DNA of 64,000 nt from Amycolatopsis kentuckyensis (GTDB lineage Bacteria > Actinomycetota > Actinomycetes > Mycobacteriales > Pseudonocardiaceae): NCBI RefSeq assembly GCF_002155975.1, contig NZ_MUMI01000024.1, positions 35,725 to 99,724 on the forward strand, written 5' to 3'. Position numbers and translations under genes: made by a program. Below the pieces are notes generated by a model. The model saw only the letters and a list, made by a program, of their open reading frames with translations. It searched no databases and had not been told where the DNA came from. Shown here piece by piece: positions 15,956 through 22,617 of this stretch; position 1 is the first letter of the stretch, and each line of letters begins with the position of its first letter.

Positions 15956-17599
15956 GTGAGCGGGATCGTGAGTAATCTGGGGCTCGACCTTTCCCGAGGT
16001 CTTCAGCTGTTTGCCCAGGAGAAGTATGGAGACTGGTACCGGGATCCCTGGGGGTGGCCGGAGTTCCGATGGATCCAGGCCAACGTAGAGAAGATCTCAG
16101 CGGCGGAGTTCTTTGACCCTAAGAGCAAGGAGCTCAAGTATGAGCCGGTCTTCCATAAAATGGAAGTTCCGAAAACGCATCTTGGCACGAGGCCGGCTGT
16201 AATCCAAGATCCCCTTTCGCGCTTTTGGTACTTGGCTGCTGTCGGTGCGTCGATGAAATCTTTGCACGGCGATCTTGCCGAATTTGTATTTGGGTGGCGA
16301 GAGTCGCGTGGGGGCAGTCCGGTTGATTCTGGCTCGCAGTCTGAGGCTGCTACCAATGATAAGGAATGGGCGAACTACATCGACCATGTTCGAGGTGGGC
16401 TTTCGCTTGATTACGGGCTGCAGGCTGACATAACGTCTTTCTTTGCGTCAATCGATACCGATCGTCTCTTGAATGTTGTTCGAGATAGAATCGGTCAGAA
16501 CGCTTCTTTCGCTATCATCTCGCACGTCGTTAGAAGTCATTCTAAGTTGTCGCAGCGATCAGGGCTTCCGCAACGCAGCTTCGGCTCCGCTGCTTTGGCT
16601 AATCTCTATATGTTGCCGATTGATAACGTTCTTGCCAGCTCGCTGCGTCGCCACGGGGTGTCTATTGTAGCGCGCTGGATGGACGATATCGTTGCGTTTG
16701 GAGACGAAGTCTCGCTTTATCAGCTATATCTTGAGCTTCAAGAGATATCGCGCATGAACAAGTTGGAGTTGAACTCGGCTAAGGGGAGGCTGGCGCGCTC
16801 TGAAGAAATAGTGCGCGCCATTGACCTTGAGCAAGTTCGTGATGTACATATCGCTTGGAAAGAACTTAAGAGTGACTACGATGGTAACCTTGATGCTGAA
16901 GCAAGCGAGGTCAGCGAAGAGGATGTTGAAAAGCTCATCGAGTTGGAAGACGTCGCACTTCGTGAAGGCGCCGATGCAGCAAGGCCTTGGCTGCGGGCGA
17001 CGTTAAGTTCGCTGACTAAGAGTGAAAACTTCGATCGTGCACGCGCCTGGTTGGACAATGCGAAGAATATCCCTCACGCTGCCGACTCCCTGGGGCGCTA
17101 CTTGAGGGGCGCGGGTGCGGAAGGTGTGGAACGTCAACCTGGCGCTCCCAGTTTCTTTGATGAAAACGATATTCCAGCGTGGGGTGAGCTGTCGGAGTGG
17201 CTGATTGAACATCTGAAGAGCGGCTGGTGTCGAGTGGACTGGGTCAAGGCTCAGTTGGCTCTAGCGATACCGACTAGTAAAGTCTCCTCCGGTCTTCGTG
17301 ATATTTTGCGTGAGTGGCTCACGACTAGTAATAATATGCAACTCGTTGCAATGGCTGGTCAGCGTATTTCAGAACTTGACCCTGATATGGCCTATGAGAT
17401 TGTGCGGAGCAGGGCGGACGAAGTTCATGATCCGCTCTTGGAGCGAGTGTTGGCCCTAACCCTGCTTCAGGCTAGGAAAGATAGAAACCTAGTGGAAACA
17501 CTCGTTAAAAGGTCGCCGTCGAACGTTTTCCTGGCGCGGTGGATGGAAGCCAACTCCTGGAAACCGGCGGAGGTTCCGCGAGACTTCGATCATGATTAG
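15956..17599 (+). CDS. Reverse transcriptase, defence-associated (DRT/Abi-like) type
   Basis: The 547-residue protein has an RT palm. Motif A is QADITSFFASID (D158), motif B is GLPQRSFGSAALANLYMLPID from residue 203, and motif C is RWMDDIVAFG with D243 and D244, so the three metal-binding aspartates are intact. The N-terminal segment KTHLGTRPAVIQDPLSRFWYLAA is of the type seen in bacterial 'unknown group' RTs. Residues 290-547 are alpha-rich without a group-II maturase or endonuclease motif, as in AbiA/AbiK/DRT proteins with helical repeats. No Cas1, intron or retron msr/msd is recognised nearby. The gene is far less GC-rich than its surroundings, a sign of recent transfer. Which DRT class it belongs to cannot be decided here. 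Confidence 0.8.
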   Translation: MSGIVSNLGLDLSRGLQLFAQEKYGDWYRDPWGWPEFRWIQANVEKISAAEFFDPKSKELKYEPVFHKMEVPKTHLGTRPAVIQDPLSRFWYLAAVGASMKSLHGDLAEFVFGWRESRGGSPVDSGSQSEAATNDKEWANYIDHVRGGLSLDYGLQADITSFFASIDTDRLLNVVRDRIGQNASFAIISHVVRSHSKLSQRSGLPQRSFGSAALANLYMLPIDNVLASSLRRHGVSIVARWMDDIVAFGDEVSLYQLYLELQEISRMNKLELNSAKGRLARSEEIVRAIDLEQVRDVHIAWKELKSDYDGNLDAEASEVSEEDVEKLIELEDVALREGADAARPWLRATLSSLTKSENFDRARAWLDNAKNIPHAADSLGRYLRGAGAEGVERQPGAPSFFDENDIPAWGELSEWLIEHLKSGWCRVDWVKAQLALAIPTSKVSSGLRDILREWLTTSNNMQLVAMAGQRISELDPDMAYEIVRSRADEVHDPLLERVLALTLLQARKDRNLVETLVKRSPSNVFLARWMEANSWKPAEVPRDFDHD

Positions 17600-17736
17600 C
17601 GAATGGGTTACCATATTGTCCGACCGCTATGTAACGATGCGTGGACGTTGACGTCACACTGACGGGTGGTCGCGCAAAGTGAAGATTGGGCGTTAACTGG
17701 ACTGCGGCAGTGTTGACGCTGAGAGGAAGTGCCGCG

Positions 17737-18120
17737 ATGTCGTTGACGGTCCCGGAAGAATTGGTCAGGAAGGCGCAGGCGGGCGCGATGACCGATGACG
17801 AATTCCTGGCCTGCGTTCAGAACTCGCTTCCCTACGCCTGGTCGGTGGTCGAGCGGCTGGTCAAGCAGTACGAGGGCGGGGCGACGGTCGCCGAGGACGG
17901 TACCGTTCCGCCGGATGACCAGGCGTGGGGCGAGCTGCTGCGCTTCGCTGCCAGCGACTCGATGCGCGGGGCGGTCGAGCGGAAGTACGGCGTCCGGCTG
18001 GCGTTCCAGAACTGCTGCAAGACGGGCCTGTTCGCCCCGTCGGCGGTGAAGGAGTACGAGGAGTTCGTCTCGCCGCGCGCGCAGATCCTCAACCAGAAGC
18101 CCGAACTGATCAACTGCTAG
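17737..18120 (+). CDS. Conserved actinobacterial hypothetical protein, SCO-type
   Basis: The 127-residue product starts at the ATG at 17737 (GAGAGGAAG upstream). It begins SLTVPEELVRKAQAGAMTDDEFLACVQNSLPYAW; the MSLTVP...LPYAW pattern recurs in small actinobacterial proteins, but I cannot name the family with confidence. The C-terminal part contains CC and is otherwise helical. It has normal high GC, unlike the RT gene just before it, so the two have different origins. It lies 137 bases after the RT gene and is followed by a terminator. No function is known to me. Confidence 0.6.
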   Translation: MSLTVPEELVRKAQAGAMTDDEFLACVQNSLPYAWSVVERLVKQYEGGATVAEDGTVPPDDQAWGELLRFAASDSMRGAVERKYGVRLAFQNCCKTGLFAPSAVKEYEEFVSPRAQILNQKPELINC

Positions 18121-18130
18121 GCATACGACA

Positions 18131-18167
18131 AAGCGCCCGTCGCGAACCAACGCGGCGGGCACTTTTC
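18131..18167. terminator. Terminator between hypothetical gene and korSA-like gene
   Basis: The 12-base arms GCGCCCGTCGCG and CGCGGCGGGCAC pair with two G·T wobbles, followed by TTTT. It lies between convergent genes at 18120 and 18182. Confidence 0.8.
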
Positions 18168-18181
18168 GTATTTCCATGCTC

Positions 18182-18931
18182 CTATTGCAATGGGTCTACG
18201 CGGAGCACGTATTCAAGCTCGAACCTATGTGCGTCCAACAATATGTCTGCGGTTTCCACGGGCGTCTCGTTCGAGTACGTGGTTCGTACGATGATCACGA
18301 CCGGCGTCCCCTTGCGGAGCTTTAGGGCCTCGGTCTCCGACGGTCGGGGCATCCGCGAACGAAGTCTCTCGACGACCCGCGTCGGTCGCATGTCGATAGC
18401 CGTGAAGCGGTCCACCAGGCCGGCCGTCATCATGACGCCTTCCTCGGGACGCTCGATCACCGTGCCCTTGGTGATCTCCAGCGGCTCGTACGAGTGCGTG
18501 AGCATCATGGGCTCATCGTTCGCGTACGACGTGTAGTCGGTACGCATGACGTCGGCGCCGACGGGAATCTGCAGTCGGTGAGCGATGTCGGCGCTCGCGC
18601 GATCCGGGTACGTCTCGTGGCTGTACCGGGGGATGCGCTCGGCGGCCAGGGCCTCTTCGGCGAACGGGGCGCCGGGGTTGGTGCGGTAGTGCTGCTCTGA
18701 CCTGCGGATGAGCGGCTGATACCGGCGGACGAACGCGCCGAGTCGCTGGACGCGATCGATCAACCCTTCGCTCTCCAGCAGGTCCAGGGCTTCGCGAGCG
18801 ACGATGCGCGACACCTCGAACTGCTCGCTCAGCGCCTCCTGCGATGGCAGCCGGTCGCCTGGGGCGAGATCGCCGCTGACGATCCGCTCGCGCAGCACGT
18901 CAGCAACGCGTTCGTACATGTGCTCGGGCAC
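18182..18931 (-). CDS. GntR/HutC-family repressor, KorSA-like
   Basis: The 249-residue protein has an N-terminal winged helix-turn-helix (YERVADVLRERIVSGDLAPGDRLPSQEALSEQFEVSRIVAREAL) and a C-terminal UTRA ligand domain from about residue 95. Repressors of this kind in pSAM2-like elements (KorSA) silence pra and so keep the element integrated. The gene is divergent from the Pra-like gene, and three similar palindromes lie in the 139-base gap between them. They are its likely operators and would give autoregulation plus repression of the backbone. Confidence 0.85.
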   Translation of the reverse strand: MPEHMYERVADVLRERIVSGDLAPGDRLPSQEALSEQFEVSRIVAREALDLLESEGLIDRVQRLGAFVRRYQPLIRRSEQHYRTNPGAPFAEEALAAERIPRYSHETYPDRASADIAHRLQIPVGADVMRTDYTSYANDEPMMLTHSYEPLEITKGTVIERPEEGVMMTAGLVDRFTAIDMRPTRVVERLRSRMPRPSETEALKLRKGTPVVIIVRTTYSNETPVETADILLDAHRFELEYVLRVDPLQ

Positions 18932-18977
18932 GGTCGCTCTCCTGCCTGGTTCGGGCGTGCTTGATCAGCTTAGTTGA

Positions 18978-19027
18978 CTTGGCATGCCAAGCCTTGGTAT
19001 ACCTAGAGAGACCTTGGCATACCAAGG
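18978..19027. promoter_or_regulatory. Three iterated operators for the KorSA-like repressor
   Basis: Three similar palindromes follow each other: CTTGGCATGCCAAG (18978-18991, perfect), CCTTGGTATACCTAG-like (18992-19005) and CCTTGGCATACCAAGG (19012-19027). The shared form is CTTGGYATRCCAAG. They lie between the divergent korSA-like and pra-like genes. Confidence 0.8.
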
Positions 19028-19070
19028 GGGCGGCGGCAAGGCCGCAAACGGCTGAGAAAGGGCCTCTGAC

Positions 19071-19532
19071 ATGGCGATCATGAAGGGACACCGGTTCCCG
19101 ATCGAGTTCGACAGCGCGTTTCCGCAGGGTCTGGTGCTGGTGGGCGAAGTGGCACCCGACAACGAGTACCAGTCGCGAGAGGATCGCGCGTCCGGACGCC
19201 CCGCGAGGCAGCGAGTCGACGAAGCCACCGGCAAGCGGCAGTGGAAGGCCACGGTCACCGACCCGGACGAGACCAAGGCGAAGCGGGCTTCGTTCGAGAT
19301 CACGCTTCTGGCCGACGTCCAGCCGGTTCCGGTGACGTCGGAGGCGCTGCCGGGCATGCGCCCGATCGAGCTGGACGGCTTGACGGCGGAGCCGAAGGTG
19401 GCCGGGCAGGGGGAGTTCAAGTACCTGTCCTACGCCTTCCGTGCGACCGGCTTCAAGGCGGCCGGAAGCGGTTCCGGGTCCAAGTCGACGCGGTCGGCCG
19501 CGACCGGTGAAGCGTCGGCCAAGGCGGCGTGA
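19071..19532 (+). CDS. Pra-like activator of AICE replication, integration and excision
   Basis: The 153-residue protein matches the AICE 'replication, integration and excision activator' pattern. The N-terminus is FPIEFDSAFPQGLVLVGEVAP. A middle segment reads DEATGKRQWKATVTDPDE.., then SFEITLLADVQPVP, and a C-terminal segment contains ELDGLTAEPKV and LSYAFRATGFK. The last 25 residues are a low-complexity Gly/Ser/Ala tail. In pSAM2, Pra switches on rep, xis and int and is itself repressed by KorSA. The operator set directly upstream fits that control. The next gene starts in its stop codon (GTGA). Confidence 0.75.
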   Translation: MAIMKGHRFPIEFDSAFPQGLVLVGEVAPDNEYQSREDRASGRPARQRVDEATGKRQWKATVTDPDETKAKRASFEITLLADVQPVPVTSEALPGMRPIELDGLTAEPKVAGQGEFKYLSYAFRATGFKAAGSGSGSKSTRSAATGEASAKAA

Positions 19533-20080
19533 GCGACATGAACACGTCCGGGCCGGTTCGCAATGCTGCGGCGTTTCACGAGCTGGTCCGGGCGTGGGAG
19601 CAGGCGTACCGCGACTACATGGCGGCCTGGGAGCACGGGGCTGCGGTGCTGTCGCCGACGAACGCTCAGAACACGGCGAGTGCGGCACAGCGGGTGTCGC
19701 GGGCGTGGCACGAGCTGGCCAAGTCGCGGGGGCTGCCCTGGTGGTGCGTCGCGGCTCTGGAGTCGGCCGCCGAGGGGTTCGAAGAGCTGGCGAAGGAATG
19801 GGCAAGCAAGGCAGGGCGGCATGACGGCCAACTGGGACGGGCTCGGCGTGACGTGGATCGTCGGGCGGGAAGCGGAACTGACAGTCGAGGAGACTGGTTC
19901 GGAGCCGACGCATCCGCCGATGCTGGTGCTCGCGGGGGCGCCGTGCGTGGTGATGCTGCGGCCGCCGGACGACCCGGCGATGTGGCCAGCATGCGTGAAG
20001 TTCCTTCGCCAGCTCCGCGACGGCGCCGAGGACCTGGCGGCGCTTCTCGAAGCTCGCGCGGTGGCTCGGCTGGTGCGTGA
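19529..20080 (+). CDS. AICE hypothetical protein with long overlap into next gene
   Basis: A GTG start overlaps the pra-like stop. The first 97 residues look like a real helical protein (AFHELVRAWEQAYRDYMAAWEHGA.. ..GLPWWCVAALESAAEGFEELAKEWA). From about 19821 the frame runs over the next gene, and its translation becomes Arg/Gly/Ala-rich and unlike protein. Either the frame is truly this long (260-base overlap) or a frameshift removed its natural stop near 19830. The function is unknown; small ORFs at this place are usual in AICEs. Confidence 0.5.
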   Translation: MSDMNTSGPVRNAAAFHELVRAWEQAYRDYMAAWEHGAAVLSPTNAQNTASAAQRVSRAWHELAKSRGLPWWCVAALESAAEGFEELAKEWASKAGRHDGQLGRARRDVDRRAGSGTDSRGDWFGADASADAGARGGAVRGDAAAAGRPGDVASMREVPSPAPRRRRGPGGASRSSRGGSAGA

Positions 20081-20096
20081 TGAGCAAGCCGGTTGA
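19821..20096 (+). CDS. Small AICE hypothetical protein
   Basis: This 91-residue ORF starts with TANWDGLGVTWIVGREAELTVEE, has a hydrophobic core strand set (MLVLAGAPCVVML), and ends in a helical segment (VKFLRQLRDGAEDLAALLEARAVARLV). GGGCGG precedes the ATG. Its codon use and amino-acid pattern are much more protein-like than the overlapping frame of the gene before it. It overlaps the next gene's start by 20 bases. No family is recognised. Confidence 0.65.
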   Translation: MTANWDGLGVTWIVGREAELTVEETGSEPTHPPMLVLAGAPCVVMLRPPDDPAMWPACVKFLRQLRDGAEDLAALLEARAVARLVRDEQAG

Positions 20097-20328
20097 GCCG
20101 CGCACGCTGCGGGACGCGCACGAGATCGCAACGGAACGTCTTCCGGCGCCGGACGCGAACCCGGCAGTGTGGCTGGCTTTCCGGCAGGCGAACGCGCGGA
20201 TGTACGAGAAGGTCGCCGACGTCGACCGGGGGCACCACCACGAGGCTTTGTACTGGGCGGGCTATGAACGCCGGAAGGCGGGGGAGGTGTCGACACAGAT
20301 CCAGGGCGGCAAGTCGAAGTCTGAATAG
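20077..20328 (+). CDS. AMED_5909-like small protein
   Basis: The 83-residue protein contains RTLRDAHEIATERLPAPDANPAVWLAFRQANARMYEKVADVDRGHHHEALYWAGYER. The VA(D/E)VDRGHHHEALYWA signature resembles a family named after an Amycolatopsis mediterranei ORF (AMED_5909) and found in integrative elements of this genus. The His-rich centre is conspicuous and could bind metal. The role is unknown. Both GTG 20077 and ATG 20080 are possible starts. It ends the pra-led operon; a 170-base gap follows. Confidence 0.65.
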   Translation: MMSKPVEPRTLRDAHEIATERLPAPDANPAVWLAFRQANARMYEKVADVDRGHHHEALYWAGYERRKAGEVSTQIQGGKSKSE

Positions 20329-20498
20329 TCTCGTGTAGACATACGAACAGTCAAACACTGCAACGAAAAACGCGCGCTATGTCGTGCGTCGATGAAACGC
20401 GTCCTCTTCCGGCGACGCGGAACCGTAAGGCGCAGAAGCGGAAACTCGGCTACCAACCATGCCGCTCCTGCGCTGTCCACAACCGTGGGATGTGAACA

Positions 20499-20666
20499 AT
20501 GCAGACGCTAGACGATGGCAACAGGCGTGCGCCAGTGGGGGTCACCCGCTCGCGCTGCGCGGAATGCAAGCGGTTCGCTCGGCTGCTGCCCGGCGAAACC
20601 AAGTGCGCCCCGTGCCTGGGGGCGTTGCCGCTGGATCTCTCGGCGGTGCTGCGGGGTGGCCGGTGA
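20499..20666 (+). CDS. Very small Cys-rich (zinc-ribbon-like) protein
   Basis: A 55-residue ORF reads from ATG 20499: MQTLDDGNRRAPVGVTRSRC, then two CxxC pairs, CAEC and CAPC, 20 residues apart. This pattern suits a single zinc ribbon. Its stop TGA (20664-20666) overlaps the ATG of the TraSA-like gene, so the two are translationally coupled. That position argues that the ORF is real and that the Tra start is 20666. A role in transfer or DNA binding is inference. Confidence 0.6.
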   Translation: MQTLDDGNRRAPVGVTRSRCAECKRFARLLPGETKCAPCLGALPLDLSAVLRGGR

Positions 20667-22234
20667 TGAACCTGTCTCCGGGATTCCTCATAGTGGCCCT
20701 GGGCGTGCTGGGGCTGGGTGTATGGGTGCTGCACAAGATCGGCCGTGCGTTGGCGTCGGTGGTCGAGGCGCTGGCCGCGATGGTGATCGTGTTCGTCGCC
20801 CTTTGGTGGGCCTGCAAGGCGGCGTTCTGGCTGCTGGCGCAGGTAGTGACGCGGTGGCGGACCAGCCTGGCCGTGGTCGCGGTCTACCTGTGGTGCGGGT
20901 GGCTGGGCTGGCTGTCGCTCGTGCTCGTCCTCGGTGGCCTGGCGCTGATCCTCGCCCTGTGGCGACTGGTCGACATCGTGTCGTTCGATCAGTGGTGCTG
21001 GCGGTTCCTGCGCTCATGGTGGGCTCGTTGGGCGGTCTACGGGCGCAAGCTTCCCGGCTGGCTGCACGCATGTGGCCTGAGCGTTCGCGATGACGTGCTG
21101 CCGGTGGAAGTGACGGTGAACCTGGTCGGTCGTCGGAAGGCATCCCGGGCGACCGCTCGGCAGGCCGGGGTGCAGATGCCGAAGGTCCTCGGTGTCCGGT
21201 CGGGCCCGTCGTGGGATGAGGTGCGGGTTCAGCTCGTGGCCGGCCAGAAGCCGGAGGACTTCGATGAGGCCGCTCGTGCGCTGGCTTCGGCGCGGAAGGT
21301 CGCGCGGTGCCAGGTGCGGGAGCTGGAACCCAATGTGGTGTCGGTCGACTTCCAGCGGCGGGACCTGCTCGGCTCGGTCGTGCACTCGTTGCTGGTGCCC
21401 GATCTGCTGGCGGCTGACGCGACCGGTGTGGATCTGCGGCGCGTGTGGTCCGGCCACACCGAGTACGGGCAGGACTGGCGAGTCCCGTTGTCCGGTTCCG
21501 GCGCGCACTGCCTGACGGCCGGGGCCTCGGGCGCGGGGAAGAACTCGGTGATGTGGTGCCCGCTGGTGTCGGCTGCTTCGGCGATCCGCTCGGGCGTGGT
21601 CCGCATGTCCGGGATCGACCCCAAGGGCATGGAACTGGCCTACGGGCGCGGAATCTTCGCCCGGTACGCAGTGTCCGGTAAGGACGCGATCGAGGTCCTG
21701 GACGACCTCGTGGGCACGATGGAGGCGCGCAAGGCCGAGTTCGCCGGACGCCTGCGAACGGTCCCGATCAGCACCGAACACCCGCTGGAGCTGCTTGAGT
21801 TCGACGAGATCGGCGCCCTGACCAAGTACACCGACCGCAAGACCCGCGATCAGATCGTCGAACGCGTCGCGCTGCTGACCACGCAGGGGCGAGCGCTCGG
21901 GATCACCGTTCGCGGCTACGTCCAGGAACCGACGAAGGACACGGTCCCGGTGCGGGAGCTGTTCACCCGCCGTGTGTGCTTGCGGGTGACTTCGAAGACG
22001 CACGTCCCGATGGTCCTCGGCGACGGCGCCTATGAACGGGGCGCCTGGGCCAACCGGATCGGCGACTCGGAAGCCGGGGTCGGCTACGTGTGGGGCGAGG
22101 GCATCCGCGAGCCGCTGCGCATCCGGGCCGGGTGGGTCGGTGACGACGCGGTGAAGGAGCTGGAGCACTACGTCACGAACGGCGGCGTGGTCGACCTGGC
22201 CGCTCGGCGCGGTGCTGAGGGGGTGGCGGCGTGA
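20666..22234 (+). CDS. TraSA-like FtsK/SpoIIIE conjugal DNA translocase
   Basis: The 522-residue protein has three or four N-terminal membrane helices (to about residue 110) and a cytosolic FtsK-type ATPase. Such proteins move double-stranded DNA between mycelia in AICE transfer. The Walker A segment is GASGAGKNS near residue 287, with Asn after the Lys in place of Ser/Thr; AICE translocases often vary here. The likely Walker B is LELLEFDEIGAL. The start at 20666 is fixed by overlap with the small Cys-rich ORF and by the start of the first membrane helix. The next gene starts in its stop. Confidence 0.88.
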   Translation: MNLSPGFLIVALGVLGLGVWVLHKIGRALASVVEALAAMVIVFVALWWACKAAFWLLAQVVTRWRTSLAVVAVYLWCGWLGWLSLVLVLGGLALILALWRLVDIVSFDQWCWRFLRSWWARWAVYGRKLPGWLHACGLSVRDDVLPVEVTVNLVGRRKASRATARQAGVQMPKVLGVRSGPSWDEVRVQLVAGQKPEDFDEAARALASARKVARCQVRELEPNVVSVDFQRRDLLGSVVHSLLVPDLLAADATGVDLRRVWSGHTEYGQDWRVPLSGSGAHCLTAGASGAGKNSVMWCPLVSAASAIRSGVVRMSGIDPKGMELAYGRGIFARYAVSGKDAIEVLDDLVGTMEARKAEFAGRLRTVPISTEHPLELLEFDEIGALTKYTDRKTRDQIVERVALLTTQGRALGITVRGYVQEPTKDTVPVRELFTRRVCLRVTSKTHVPMVLGDGAYERGAWANRIGDSEAGVGYVWGEGIREPLRIRAGWVGDDAVKELEHYVTNGGVVDLAARRGAEGVAA

Positions 22235-22617
22235 ACCGGCTGATGGTCTTCCTCGACACCATCCGCGACCACCTCGACCTGCACCAGCTCCCACCGGTGG
22301 CGACGTTGACCGTGCGGACGTGGTCGGAGCCGCTGACGGTCCAGCTCGACGCCCACCTGTTGCCCGATGTCGCTGGGGCCTTGCTGACCTGGGCGAACAC
22401 GCTCGATGACGTGTCGGCCTCGCTGTGGCGGATCCAGGATGGTGACTCGGTGCACCTGTCGGTCACGGGCCGGACGCCGTGCGGCATTCCCGTGGAGGTG
22501 TACAGCGGCGTCGCCTACGACCCGGCGGTGTTCCCGGACCTGCCTGCCGGGGCCCGGCAGAACATGCCCGTGTTCCAGCTTCGGCAATGGACCCGCCCTG
22601 GGGAGGTGGCCGCCTAA
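22231..22617 (+). CDS. AICE hypothetical protein between tra and rep
   Basis: The 128-residue protein starts with GTG in the tra stop codon and ends in the start of the rep gene (TAATG), so three genes form one coupled block. The sequence is mixed alpha/beta (TLTVRTWSEPLTVQLDAHLLPDVAGALLTWANTL.., then a strand-rich part with VHLSVTGRTPCGIPVEVYSGV). I do not recognise the family. Its fixed place in the block suggests a role in transfer or replication. Confidence 0.65.
   Translation: MNRLMVFLDTIRDHLDLHQLPPVATLTVRTWSEPLTVQLDAHLLPDVAGALLTWANTLDDVSASLWRIQDGDSVHLSVTGRTPCGIPVEVYSGVAYDPAVFPDLPAGARQNMPVFQLRQWTRPGEVAA

Noticed and set aside
15956..17599. Retron or group II intron
   Set aside because: No msr/msd-type inverted repeat with a branching guanosine, no maturase or intron domain structure was recognised; motif layout fits DRT/Abi better.
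17737..18120. Effector partner of the RT
   Set aside because: Its GC-rich composition and family pattern match ordinary actinobacterial proteins, and it has its own ribosome site after a 137-base gap, so no special link is claimed.
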